A DNA stretch of 64,000 nt from Gordonia humi (GTDB lineage: Bacteria > Actinomycetota > Actinomycetes > Mycobacteriales > Mycobacteriaceae): contig NZ_JACIFP010000001.1 in the NCBI RefSeq assembly GCF_014197435.1, positions 4,340,001 through 4,404,000 on the forward strand. The letters run 5' to 3'. The notes beneath the pieces were generated by a model, which saw only the letters and a list, made by a program, of their open reading frames with translations, had not been told where the DNA came from and ran no database searches. The translations under genes and the position numbers were made by a program. Positions 8,993-17,206 of the stretch are shown here, piece by piece (positions within the stretch are counted from its first letter, which is position 1; the number at the start of each line of letters is the position of its first letter).

Positions 8993-9550
8993 CTACGCGG
9001 CGCCAGTCAGCTTCGCCTGAATCTGCGCGGTGGAGGTGACCTCGCCGAGTTTCGGGAACACCGTGCTGACCGCGTGATCGTGCGACGCCGGGCTCGAATC
9101 GGCCATCGCATCGGTCACCACGACGACGTTGTACCCGAGCTCGAAGGCGCTGCGCGCGGTCGATTCGACACCGATCGACGTCGAGATGCCGGTCATGACG
9201 ACCTGGGTGACGCCGCGCTCACGCAGCTTCGCGTCGAGGCCGGTGTTCGTGAAGGCGCCCCAGGCGCGCTTGGTGACGCGGATGTCGTCGGCGCTCTCGC
9301 CGAGGGCGGAGTCGACGACGATGTCGCCGTCGCCGAACTCGACCGGCCCGCGGCCCACGTCGTTGCGTCCCGGCGGGGTCGCCGACACGTTGACCAGGAC
9401 GACGGTCTGGCCCGCCTTGCGGAATTCGGCGGCGAGCACCGCCGAGTTGGCGACGACGTCGGTCGCCGCGTCGCCGAAGCGGCCGACGATGCCGGCCTGC
9501 AGGTCGATGACGACGAGTGCGGACTTCTCGTCGATCTGGGTGAGCGGCAT
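8993..9550 (-). CDS. Isochorismatase-family cysteine hydrolase
   Basis: A 185-residue alpha/beta hydrolase of the isochorismatase/nicotinamidase superfamily. The catalytic Asp is in VVIDLQAGIV (about residue 16) and the basic residue in TKRAWGAF. At the usual Cys position the sequence is VVMTGISTSIGVESTAR, with Ser where catalytic cysteine enzymes have Cys, so true cysteine-hydrolase chemistry is doubtful. GAAAGGGA precedes the ATG. It lies 40 bases after the MFS gene on the same strand and is probably co-transcribed with the MarR-MFS pair. Confidence 0.85.
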   Translation of the reverse strand: MPLTQIDEKSALVVIDLQAGIVGRFGDAATDVVANSAVLAAEFRKAGQTVVLVNVSATPPGRNDVGRGPVEFGDGDIVVDSALGESADDIRVTKRAWGAFTNTGLDAKLRERGVTQVVMTGISTSIGVESTARSAFELGYNVVVVTDAMADSSPASHDHAVSTVFPKLGEVTSTAQIQAKLTGAA

Positions 9551-9590
9551 GATGGTTCCCTTTCGTTGATGATCTGTGAAGGTGTGTGAG

Positions 9591-10976
9591 TCAGCCGGAC
9601 AGGCCGACACGACGGAGCGACCGATCGCCGACGACGAGGACGACGCCGAACGCGGCGACACCGAGCAGGACGTAGGCCACCTCGTGCAGGCCCGCGGTGG
9701 TGGCGTCGTCGCCGAAGAGCTGTGCGAGCACCACCGACGACGTCATCGCACCGATGTACATGGAGGTGCGCAGCAGACCGGCCGACGCGGCGATGCGTTC
9801 TGGATCGGCCTGGCCGTAGACGGCGTTCTGGTTGCCGAGTCCGTTGAGCCCCTGCGGGATTCCGGCGATCGCCGCGAAGACGAACAGCAGCCACAGCGGC
9901 GACGACGCGTGCATCAGCAGTAGCAGGCCCGCGACGACCACTTGGACGACGGCGCCGACGAACAGCTTGTTCCGGATCTTCGGCGACCGTCCGGTGATCG
10001 CGGAGACCGCGATCGCCGACAGCGCCAACGGCAGTTGGAGGAGGCCCGCCGTCGACGGCGACAGCCCGCGCCCGTCCTGCACCCACTGCGCGAACCCGTA
10101 CAGAACGGTGTAGGCCACCGTGTATCCGAGCATGTTCCGCACGTACGTCGCCGTCAGCGGCAGATTGCCCGACACGATGCGCACGTCGAGGAACGGATCG
10201 TCGCGGCGCCGCTCGACCACGACCAGCGCGACGGCCGCGGCGATGCCGATGACCAGGAGGTAGAGGTCGGTGAGCTCGGGGTCCATCAGATACAGGAGAG
10301 CGGCGACGAGCGCGCCGGTGAACAGGGTCACGCCGGGCCAGTCGATCGAGCGCAGGGTGGCGGTGCTGCGCACCGACGGCAGTCGGCGGGCGCCGACGTA
10401 CAGGCAGAACAGGGCGAGCGGGATGTTGACGGCGAACGTCGCCCGCCAGCCGCCGAGCGCGATCAGGCCTCCGCCGAGCGACGGACCGACTGCCGAGATC
10501 GCCTGACCGCACACCGCCAGCGCCGTCAGCACGACGGTCGGGCTCGCCTTTCCGGTGCGCTGCGCCTCGGATCTGATCAGGTACATCGACACGGGGAAAC
10601 CCGCGCACGTTCCGACGCCGAGGAGTACGCGCGCCGCGATGAGGACGTCGAGATTCGGAGCGAGGACGCCGAGCACGCCCGCCACGCCGGCGAGGCCGGT
10701 CAGTACCAGGTAGGGCCTGCGCGGGCCGAACAGGTCGACCAGGCGGCCGACGACCGGCTGGCCCACCGCGGTGGCGAGGTAGAGCCCGGACACCAGCCAC
10801 TGCGCCTGTCCGAGCCGAACGTCGAGGGCCCGAGCGATCGGGATGAGTGATACGGCGATGATCGCCGAATTGATCGGATTGAGGACCGTCGCACCGAGCA
10901 TCGGTGCCAGGAGTCCGCGGTCGAAGGCGCCGCCGGACTCGTTGCTCGCCGACCCGTTCACCCGAACCGCCGTCAT
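9591..10976 (-). CDS. MFS transporter
   Basis: A 461-residue membrane protein with about 14 hydrophobic helices. The MFS loop motif is GRLVDLFGPRRPYLV and the motif C-like segment is AVGPSLGGGL. The start at 10976 overlaps the stop of the upstream MarR gene as ATGA, indicating translational coupling, and the isochorismatase-like gene follows 40 bases downstream. The unit looks like a MarR-controlled efflux and modification operon; the substrate is unknown. Codons upstream of 10976 in this frame belong to the overlapping marR region and are not used. Confidence 0.88.
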   Translation of the reverse strand: MTAVRVNGSASNESGGAFDRGLLAPMLGATVLNPINSAIIAVSLIPIARALDVRLGQAQWLVSGLYLATAVGQPVVGRLVDLFGPRRPYLVLTGLAGVAGVLGVLAPNLDVLIAARVLLGVGTCAGFPVSMYLIRSEAQRTGKASPTVVLTALAVCGQAISAVGPSLGGGLIALGGWRATFAVNIPLALFCLYVGARRLPSVRSTATLRSIDWPGVTLFTGALVAALLYLMDPELTDLYLLVIGIAAAVALVVVERRRDDPFLDVRIVSGNLPLTATYVRNMLGYTVAYTVLYGFAQWVQDGRGLSPSTAGLLQLPLALSAIAVSAITGRSPKIRNKLFVGAVVQVVVAGLLLLMHASSPLWLLFVFAAIAGIPQGLNGLGNQNAVYGQADPERIAASAGLLRTSMYIGAMTSSVVLAQLFGDDATTAGLHEVAYVLLGVAAFGVVLVVGDRSLRRVGLSG

Positions 10977-11401
10977 TCGACGATTCTCGACAGCAGCGGC
11001 AGCGCGGCGCGGAGCGTCTCCCGTTCGTCCGCGGTCAGTCGCTCGGACACCGCGCGAGCCAGCCACTCGTCGCGCGCCTTGCGCGTGCCGTCGATGATGG
11101 CACGACCGTCGACCGACAGGGAGAGCACATGCCGACGCCGGTCGGCGGGGTCGGGCTCACGCTCGACGTATCCGTTGTCGAGCAGGACGCCGACAGTCGC
11201 CGCCATCGACTGCGGACGCACGTGCTCGGCCGCCGCGAGTTCGCCCGCGGTCATCGAGTCCCGTGCGAGCCGCCAGAGCACGACCATCTGCGACGGGGTG
11301 AGCTCGTCGTGGTGCGCGACGGCCCGGAAGCGCCTGCGCAGGCGCCCGAATGTCACGCGGATCTCCCCCGCGACCGCGTATGCGTCGTCCGAACTCGTCA
11401 T
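10973..11401 (-). CDS. MarR-family transcriptional regulator
   Basis: A 142-residue winged-helix regulator. The MarR core is visible as LTPSQMVVLWRLARDSMTAGELAAAEHVRPQSMAATVGVLLDNGYVERE, then the wing DPADRRRHVLSLS. It is the first gene of an operon with the MFS transporter (4-base overlap) and the isochorismatase-like hydrolase. An inverted repeat at 11403-11426 directly abuts its start codon, so autorepression is likely. Ligand unknown. Confidence 0.92.
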   Translation of the reverse strand: MTSSDDAYAVAGEIRVTFGRLRRRFRAVAHHDELTPSQMVVLWRLARDSMTAGELAAAEHVRPQSMAATVGVLLDNGYVEREPDPADRRRHVLSLSVDGRAIIDGTRKARDEWLARAVSERLTADERETLRAALPLLSRIVE

Positions 11402-11402
11402 G

Positions 11403-11426
11403 ATTAATCAGTCTAGGCTGACTAAT
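11403..11426. promoter_or_regulatory. Inverted-repeat operator abutting marR start
   Basis: Arms ATTAATCAG (11403-11411) and CTGACTAAT (11418-11426) form a near-perfect inverted repeat, one mismatched pair, with 6 bases between. It begins 2 bases upstream of the MarR ATG (11399-11401), is AT-rich in a GC-rich setting and has the size of a MarR dimer site. The position implies a very short leader or overlap with the transcription start. Confidence 0.7.
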
Positions 11427-11554
11427 TCCGGTGACGCATCCCCTCGCGGACGACGACCCCGTCACACCGCGCGGATCACGCTGCCGCCGAGATCACGGTG
11501 CTGGGTGGCGCTCACGACTCGCCGCCTCACCGCCCCGCGAGTACCGTGCGATCC

Positions 11555-12532
11555 ATGGACTACTCCCCTCTCGGAAACAGCGGCCTGGTCGTGTCGGCGC
11601 TCGGCGTCGGCTGCAACGCGTTCGGCCGACGCATCGATCAGAATGCCGCCGACGACGTCGTCTACGGCGCCTTCGACAACGGAGTGAACTTCTTCGACAC
11701 CGCCGATTCGTACAGCGCGGGCGAGTCGGAGGTCATGCTCGGCAAGGCTCTCGGGGGACGCCGCGACGAAGTGGTGATCGCCACCAAGTTCGGCATGGAC
11801 AACGGCGGACTGTATCCGGGCACCCACACCAACCGGGCGAGCCGTTCGTACATCATGCGGGCCGTCGAGGGCAGCCTGCAGCGCCTGGGCACCGACTACA
11901 TCGACCTGTACCAGCTGCACACACCGGATCGGATCACGCCGATCGACGAGACGCTGTCGGCGCTCTCGGACCTCGTCGCATCGGGCAAGGTCCGCTACAT
12001 CGGCTGCTCGAACTTCGCCTCCTGGGAGGTCGCCGATGCGGCGGGCGTCGCCGATGCGATCGGCAGCGAGCACTTCATCACCGCGCAGAACGAGTACTCG
12101 CTCTACAACCGCAGCGCCGAAACCGAACTCGTGCCCGCACTCGAGCACTACGGGATGAGCCTGCTGCCGTACTTCCCGCTCGCGTACGGACTGCTCACCG
12201 GCAAGTACTCGCGGGATGCGGCCGCACCCGCCGGATCGCGACTGGTCACCGAGTCGTTCCGGTACGACGGCGCGAACTGGGACATCGTGGAGGGGATTCG
12301 CGCATTCGCCGACGAGCGCGGCATCAGCATGCTCGATGTCGCGCTCGGCGGTCTACGCGCTCAGCCCGCCGTCGACACGATCATCGCGGGCGCGACGTCG
12401 TCGACGCAGATCGCCGCGAACGCGACATCGGTGATGTGGACCCCGTCCGACGACGACCTCGCCGCCCTCGACGAAGCGGTGCCGCCCGGCTCCGGAAGCG
12501 GATATCTGACATTCGCTCCGCCCCAGCGCTAG
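11555..12532 (+). CDS. Aldo/keto reductase
   Basis: A 325-residue NADP(H)-dependent oxidoreductase with a TIM barrel. The catalytic tetrad can be placed: Asp and Tyr in FFDTADSYSAGESE, Lys in VIATKFG and His in YQLHTPD. The C-terminal cofactor-binding part (TIIAGATSSTQIAANA) is present. The ATG at 11555 (MDYSPLGNSGL) matches the family's normal N-terminus; the in-frame ATG at 11498 would add 19 unconserved residues. It is the neighbour of, and divergent from, the MarR operon; no specific substrate can be inferred. Confidence 0.92.
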   Translation: MDYSPLGNSGLVVSALGVGCNAFGRRIDQNAADDVVYGAFDNGVNFFDTADSYSAGESEVMLGKALGGRRDEVVIATKFGMDNGGLYPGTHTNRASRSYIMRAVEGSLQRLGTDYIDLYQLHTPDRITPIDETLSALSDLVASGKVRYIGCSNFASWEVADAAGVADAIGSEHFITAQNEYSLYNRSAETELVPALEHYGMSLLPYFPLAYGLLTGKYSRDAAAPAGSRLVTESFRYDGANWDIVEGIRAFADERGISMLDVALGGLRAQPAVDTIIAGATSSTQIAANATSVMWTPSDDDLAALDEAVPPGSGSGYLTFAPPQR

Positions 12533-12658
12533 GGGTCCGCGCACTCGACTCAGCGCGACCGACTCGTGCAGCGTGCCGAGCCGCCGATCACCCACCCGTC
12601 TCGTCTCCGGTCGCGTACCGTCGAAGGCGGATCTTCGCAGCCTAGGAGGGCCTTTCTG

Positions 12659-13516
12659 ATGAGTACGACGATCATGCCTGCCGCGTTCATCGGGCACGGC
12701 AATCCGATGAACGCGATCGAGCGCAACCGTTACACCGAGTCGTGGAAGGCCTTCGGCGCGGCGGTCCCCACTCCTCGCGCGATCGTGGTGATCTCCGCGC
12801 ACTGGTACACCAACGCGACAGCGGTCACGGCGATGCCGCTCCCCCGCACGATCCACGACTTCTACGGCTTTCCGCAGGAACTGTTCGACGTCGAGTATCC
12901 GGCGCCCGGAGCGCCGGAGATCGCCGAACTGGTGGCCGACGTCGTCAAACCGACGTGGGTGGGTTTGGACGCGGACAGTTGGGGCATCGACCACGGCACC
13001 TGGTCGGTCCTGACACATGCGTTCCCCGATGCGTCGATCCCGGTGATCCAGTTGTCGCTCAACGCGTTCAAGGATTTCGACCACCACATGGAGATCGGGC
13101 GCAAACTCGCTCCGCTACGCGAACAGGGCGTCCTGATCGTCGGCAGCGGCAACATCGTGCACAACCTGCGCGCGGTCGACTTCTCGCAGCCGGACACCGG
13201 TTTCGACTGGGCGCACCGTTTCGACGACGCTGCGGGCGAACTCCTGCAGGACGATCCGGCCAAGGTCCTCTCCCTCGATGCCCACCGGGACTTCGCGAAA
13301 GCCGTGCCGACCCCGGATCACTTCCTGCCGATGCTGTACATCGCCGGGTTGGCCGACGGTCGGCCGCTGCAGCCCCTGATCAAGGGGTACGCGGCGGGCT
13401 CGTTGTCGATGACCGCCTACAGTCTGGGCTTCGACTGCGAACTGGATCTGTCGGGTCCGACGGCGGGGGCCGCGGAACTGCCCTCGGGCTTCCCGGCGCT
13501 CGACTCCAATCTGTAG
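12659..13516 (+). CDS. ygiD: YgiD-type extradiol dioxygenase (DODA, LigB superfamily)
   Basis: A 285-residue class III extradiol dioxygenase of the 4,5-DOPA dioxygenase family, which opens catechol rings next to the hydroxyls using a non-haem metal. Metal and active-site histidines are visible in FIGHGNPMNA, VISAHWYTN, GIDHGTWSVL and GSGNIVHNL. A clear AGGAGGG lies just before the ATG at 12659. It is immediately followed, in convergent orientation, by the gentisate operon. Gentisate itself is opened by the cupin enzyme at 15107-16180, so this enzyme is not needed for that pathway; its substrate is open. Confidence 0.88.
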   Translation: MSTTIMPAAFIGHGNPMNAIERNRYTESWKAFGAAVPTPRAIVVISAHWYTNATAVTAMPLPRTIHDFYGFPQELFDVEYPAPGAPEIAELVADVVKPTWVGLDADSWGIDHGTWSVLTHAFPDASIPVIQLSLNAFKDFDHHMEIGRKLAPLREQGVLIVGSGNIVHNLRAVDFSQPDTGFDWAHRFDDAAGELLQDDPAKVLSLDAHRDFAKAVPTPDHFLPMLYIAGLADGRPLQPLIKGYAAGSLSMTAYSLGFDCELDLSGPTAGAAELPSGFPALDSNL

Positions 13517-13523
13517 ACGCGGG

Positions 13524-14267
13524 TCAGAGCCAGCGCGGCGGCTCCACGTCGTCACCGACGGTGAGGCCGACTCCGCCTCGTCCGGCGGCCCACCGGACCA
13601 CCGAGGGCAGCGGCCCGACGACTGTCGACGTCGACCGCCCCGATCCACCCGACACCGGTCGCACCGGAATCGCCTCGCGACCGTCGACCTCGACGACGAT
13701 CCCGCCGCCCAGTTCGTTGCCGCCGAGTTCCCTGCCGCGCCACATCCCGACGATGTCGGTCAGCAGCGAATCGAGTACCACGTCCGGGAAGTCGCCGAAG
13801 CGGCCGCCGTTCGCGAGGTCGACCGCGTGAATCCATACCTCTCGGGTTCTCATCCACGCGGTCTCCGATACCGGGACCGTCCTGCCCTGAGCCGTGCGCA
13901 CCTGCTCGGACCACGCGTCGTCCGGTAGGTTTCGCCACTTCTCGTCGAGCCGGGCTACCGTGTGCGCGAAGAGGTTCCGAAGTGCGGCGGCGGTGAGAGT
14001 CGCCCCCTCGGCGATCTCCTGCGCGCGCTGCTCCGGTGAGCCGTACATCGGTGTCTCGACGCCGGTGGCGGCCCAGTCGAGCAGGCGGCACAGCGCCGCG
14101 GCGTTGTAGCCGACGTGTGCCACCAAGTGCTTGCGTGACCACCCCTCGAGCAGGCTCGGCTCGTCGAGCTGCTCGTCGGTGAGTTCGGCGAGCCGCTGGG
14201 CGAAGTACGACGTGCCTCGTCGTGCGATGAGCAGACGTTCGTCGAGGTCCAGGTCGGAGAAGATCAT
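13524..14267 (-). CDS. Mycothiol-dependent maleylpyruvate isomerase
   Basis: Isomerises maleylpyruvate to fumarylpyruvate with mycothiol as cofactor, the second step after gentisate cleavage. The 247-residue protein has the DinB-like four-helix metal site: His51 in LVAHVG, and Glu143 and His147 in TREVWIHAVDLA, as in the characterised Corynebacterium enzyme. A C-terminal MDMPI domain with GGGIVVEVDG follows. It is the last gene of the operon, 12 bases after fumarylpyruvate hydrolase. Context makes the assignment firm, since many paralogues of this family have other roles. Confidence 0.9.
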   Translation of the reverse strand: MIFSDLDLDERLLIARRGTSYFAQRLAELTDEQLDEPSLLEGWSRKHLVAHVGYNAAALCRLLDWAATGVETPMYGSPEQRAQEIAEGATLTAAALRNLFAHTVARLDEKWRNLPDDAWSEQVRTAQGRTVPVSETAWMRTREVWIHAVDLANGGRFGDFPDVVLDSLLTDIVGMWRGRELGGNELGGGIVVEVDGREAIPVRPVSGGSGRSTSTVVGPLPSVVRWAAGRGGVGLTVGDDVEPPRWL

Positions 14268-14279
14268 CGCGGCGGACCT

Positions 14280-15101
14280 CTACTTGACGATCGTCTTGTT
14301 CTTCACGGTGCCCAAGCCCTCGATCGTCACCTCGACGGTCTGACCGTCGCGCACATAGACCGCGGGCTTGCGAGCGTGTCCGACACCGCCGGTGGTACCG
14401 GTGATGATGACGTCCCCGGGACGGAGGGTGACGATGTGGGACACGTAGTCGACGAGCTTCTCGGGCGAGAACACCAGGTCGTCGGTGGTGGCCGACTGCA
14501 TGACCTCCCCGTCCAGCCGAGCTTCGATCGCCGTGCCGGTCCGGTAGTCGGTGTCCAGGAACGGTCCGAAGCCGCTCGATCGCTCGAGCCACTTGCCCTG
14601 GTCCCACATCATGGTCCGGTACTGGTAATCGCGCATCGTGTAGTCGTTGATGACCGAGTAGCCGGCGATGTACTCGGCGGCGTCGCTCTCGACGACCTGG
14701 TACGCCTGTTTGCCGATCACGACCGCCAGTTCGGCCTCCCAGTCGATCTGGGCGGCGGCGTACTCGGGGACGACGATGTCGTCGTACGGCCCGGCGAGCG
14801 AGTCGGCGAATTTCGCGAACAGAGTCGGGTACTGCGGCAGGTCGCGGCCCATCTCCTTGATGTGCGTCGCGTAGTTCAGGCCGACGCACACGACCTTCGA
14901 GGGATGGGGGACGACCGGCGCGTAGTCCGCGGACGTCAGGTCGACGCTGCCGCCGGTGGCGTTCTGCGCCACCGACTTCCAGTCAGAATCGGCGAGCAGC
15001 TCGGAGAGATCCGCGTAGCCGTCGATGAGAGTGGCCGAGGTGTCGGAATCGACGCGGGCCGCGGCGGTACCGCCCGAACGGCGGAGGGTAGTCAGTCGCA
15101 T
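14280..15101 (-). CDS. Fumarylpyruvate hydrolase (FAH family)
   Basis: Hydrolyses fumarylpyruvate to fumarate and pyruvate, the last step of the gentisate route. The 273-residue protein has the fumarylacetoacetase fold: VVCVGLNYATHIKEMG, the metal-binding acidic motif DWEAELAVVIGK, GYSVINDYTMRDYQ, and the C-terminal RPGDVIITGTTGGVGHARKP. The ATG at 15099-15101 lies 5 bases after the gentisate dioxygenase stop, with AAGGAG-like sequence inside that gene's end. Upstream in-frame codons overlap gentisate dioxygenase and are rejected. Confidence 0.92.
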   Translation of the reverse strand: MRLTTLRRSGGTAAARVDSDTSATLIDGYADLSELLADSDWKSVAQNATGGSVDLTSADYAPVVPHPSKVVCVGLNYATHIKEMGRDLPQYPTLFAKFADSLAGPYDDIVVPEYAAAQIDWEAELAVVIGKQAYQVVESDAAEYIAGYSVINDYTMRDYQYRTMMWDQGKWLERSSGFGPFLDTDYRTGTAIEARLDGEVMQSATTDDLVFSPEKLVDYVSHIVTLRPGDVIITGTTGGVGHARKPAVYVRDGQTVEVTIEGLGTVKNKTIVK

Positions 15102-15106
15102 GGTGG

Positions 15107-16180
15107 TCAGGCTCCTTCGGAGATCAGAGTGCGGTTCAGGTGGAGGCGTTCGACGATGGGTGCATCGGAGAACGTGAACAGGTCGAGGCCGGCGTCCGAA
15201 CCGATCGACCACTCGACCCAGGACGGTACGACGACCATGTCGCCCGTGGCGACGGTGTGCTCGACACCGGCGAGGGACACGTGCCCCTCGCCGTCGAACA
15301 CCTGGAACACCGTCGAACCGACATCGCGACGCGGGCGGGTGACCGCCCCCGGCCGCAGCCGGTGGAATTCGGCGCGGATGGTCGGCATCACGTCGCCGCC
15401 CGTGGTCGGGTTGGTGTATCGGACTGCGGCATGTCCCGGCTCAGCAGTCCCCGGATGCCCCTCGTCTTCGAGTGCAAGCTGTTCGGCGAGTGCACGATCG
15501 GTGTGCTCCCAGCGGTAACAGGCGATGGGCGACGAGGTCTGCCGGTCGAGTCCGACCAGTGGTCGCAGGCCCGGATGCGCCCAGAGACGCTCCGACCGTG
15601 ACACGTCGGGGGTCGCGTCGTCGGTGACACCGTCCGCGCCGAACTCGAAGAACGCAGTGTCCGTGTAGTGGACGAACGGGATGTCCAGGCCGTCGATCCA
15701 GGCCATCGGCTGATCGGTCTCGTTGTGGTGCCCGTGAAAGTTCCACCCGGGGGTCAGCAGGAAGTCGCCGCGGCGCATGGCCACCGGGTCGCCGTTGACC
15801 ACTGTCCAGACGCCCTCGCCCTCCACCACGAAACGAAAGGCGTTCTGCGAATGGCGATGCTCCGGTGCGGTCTCCTTCGGGCCGAGGTACTGAATCGCGG
15901 CCCACAGCGTAGGCGTGACGTACGGGGCGCCGCCGAGTCCGGGATTCGCCAGCGCGATGGCCCGTCGCTCGCCGCCGCGGCCGACCGGAACGAGGTCGCC
16001 TGCGCGCTGAGCCAGCGGATAGAGCGTCGACCACCTCCAGACGAACGGTTCGGCCTTGGAGGCCGGAGCCATCGGCATCAGGTCGCCGAGCTGCGTCCAC
16101 AGCGGGTTGAGATTCTCTGCCTCGAAGTCCGTGTACAGCTGCTTGAGCTCCGGATCGAGGGCTTCGTCGATCGTCGTCAT
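15107..16180 (-). CDS. Gentisate 1,2-dioxygenase
   Basis: Opens the gentisate (2,5-dihydroxybenzoate) ring to maleylpyruvate with Fe(II) and oxygen. The 357-residue protein has two cupin domains. The N-terminal one carries the metal ligands His108 and His110 in APEHRHSQNAFRF and His149 or His151 in PGWNFHGHHN. The family segment WRWSTLYPLAQRAGDLVP near residue 50 is also present. It is the first gene of the three-gene catabolic operon. The 135-base gap upstream contains an IclR-type site (16266-16280). Confidence 0.95.
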   Translation of the reverse strand: MTTIDEALDPELKQLYTDFEAENLNPLWTQLGDLMPMAPASKAEPFVWRWSTLYPLAQRAGDLVPVGRGGERRAIALANPGLGGAPYVTPTLWAAIQYLGPKETAPEHRHSQNAFRFVVEGEGVWTVVNGDPVAMRRGDFLLTPGWNFHGHHNETDQPMAWIDGLDIPFVHYTDTAFFEFGADGVTDDATPDVSRSERLWAHPGLRPLVGLDRQTSSPIACYRWEHTDRALAEQLALEDEGHPGTAEPGHAAVRYTNPTTGGDVMPTIRAEFHRLRPGAVTRPRRDVGSTVFQVFDGEGHVSLAGVEHTVATGDMVVVPSWVEWSIGSDAGLDLFTFSDAPIVERLHLNRTLISEGA

Positions 16181-16265
16181 GATTCTCCTCGGGTGGAACG
16201 TTGCGCTCGCATCGATCGCGCACTGAACTCACCGTAGGGAGCCACCGACGTAACCCGGAACACAA

Positions 16266-16280
16266 TTCTGCTCTACAGAA
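16266..16280. promoter_or_regulatory. IclR-type operator upstream of gentisate dioxygenase
   Basis: TTCTG-CTCTA-CAGAA, with one further pairing base on each side, about 85 bases before the gentisate dioxygenase start. The same TTCTG-N5-CAGAA pattern recurs at 17151-17165 on the other side of the IclR gene and is not evident elsewhere in the window by eye. Confidence 0.75.
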
Positions 16281-16315
16281 TCTACCGGGTGCGATGTGTC
16301 ACTACCCGATTCCGC

Positions 16316-17158
16316 TCACTCGATGTGCCCGCCATCGATCTCGATGGCGCGCGCGGTCTCGCGCAGACGAGGAACCAGCGACCCGTTGAGGTGCTGGCGG
16401 TAACGGGTGATCGGAACGGCCGCGGTCAACCCCGCCACTCCGCGCCCCTGACTGTTTCGGATGAGCACCCCGAACGCCGCGACTCCTTCTTCGGTCCGCT
16501 CCAGATTGATGGCGACTCCGACGCGTTTGGCGGCCTCCAACTCGGCGACGAAGGCGTCGAACTCGCCCTTCGGAAGTCGCCGGTCCACCCGGTACGGTCC
16601 ACTCTCAGCCCGCGGATCCACCGGCTCGCCAGCCGGCCGCAGATACAGCTGAGCCAACGTCTTGCGCGGCAGTTCCGCGAGCAGGATCCGACCACCCGCG
16701 GCCAGTTCCGCAGGCAGGACCTGCCCCTGCCGATCGCCGACCCGCAACATCGAGTCCGATTCTGCGGTGTGCAGGAAACGCACCTGCGATCCCACCCGGA
16801 TGACCAGGTTGATCGCCTCGCCAGAGAGGATCGCCAGCGCCTCCATGTGCGGCCTGGCGAGATCGGTCAACTCTCTGGTCCACCCCTTCTCGGCAGGACC
16901 GACCCCCATCGCGGGTCCGGGATGGTAGAGCCGCTTCTCATCCTGTACCGCGAAGCCCCGGTATACGAGCATCGACAGCAGCCGATGGGCGGTCGACGGC
17001 GCGGTCCCCAGTTCGGTCGCCGCGTCCTTGAGCCGCAACGCCCCCACGTCGCGCAGCAGTTGCAGCAGACGCAGGGCGTTGTCCACGGATTCGAGCGCGT
17101 AGGAAGGGCGGGTTATGGTCTTCGTCGGCTTCTGTCCGCCTCGACTCGAATTCTGCAT
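16316..17158 (-). CDS. IclR-family regulator of the gentisate cluster
   Basis: A 280-residue protein with an N-terminal winged helix (about residues 20-75: ALRLKDAATELGTAPSTAHRLLSMLVYRGF) and a C-terminal IclR effector domain (PHMEALAILSGEAINLVIRVG, AAGGRILLAELP). It sits between the gentisate operon and the transporter-hydroxylase operon, with a matching palindrome at each promoter region, so it very probably senses 3-hydroxybenzoate, gentisate or a product. The ATG at 17156-17158 lies inside one of those palindromes, which suggests autoregulation. The longer frame to 17197 is less likely. Confidence 0.92.
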   Translation of the reverse strand: MQNSSRGGQKPTKTITRPSYALESVDNALRLLQLLRDVGALRLKDAATELGTAPSTAHRLLSMLVYRGFAVQDEKRLYHPGPAMGVGPAEKGWTRELTDLARPHMEALAILSGEAINLVIRVGSQVRFLHTAESDSMLRVGDRQGQVLPAELAAGGRILLAELPRKTLAQLYLRPAGEPVDPRAESGPYRVDRRLPKGEFDAFVAELEAAKRVGVAINLERTEEGVAAFGVLIRNSQGRGVAGLTAAVPITRYRQHLNGSLVPRLRETARAIEIDGGHIE

Positions 17159-17165
17159 AGCAGAA
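17151..17165. promoter_or_regulatory. IclR-type operator between regulator and transporter
   Basis: TTCTG-CATAG-CAGAA (arms extend to TTCTGC/GCAGAA). It spans the start codon of the IclR gene and lies about 42 bases before the transporter start at 17207, so one dimer could affect both divergent promoters. Confidence 0.78.
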
Positions 17166-17206
17166 CTATATTGAAGACTACCGGTGACCCGCAGCACAGT
17201 CGATGA

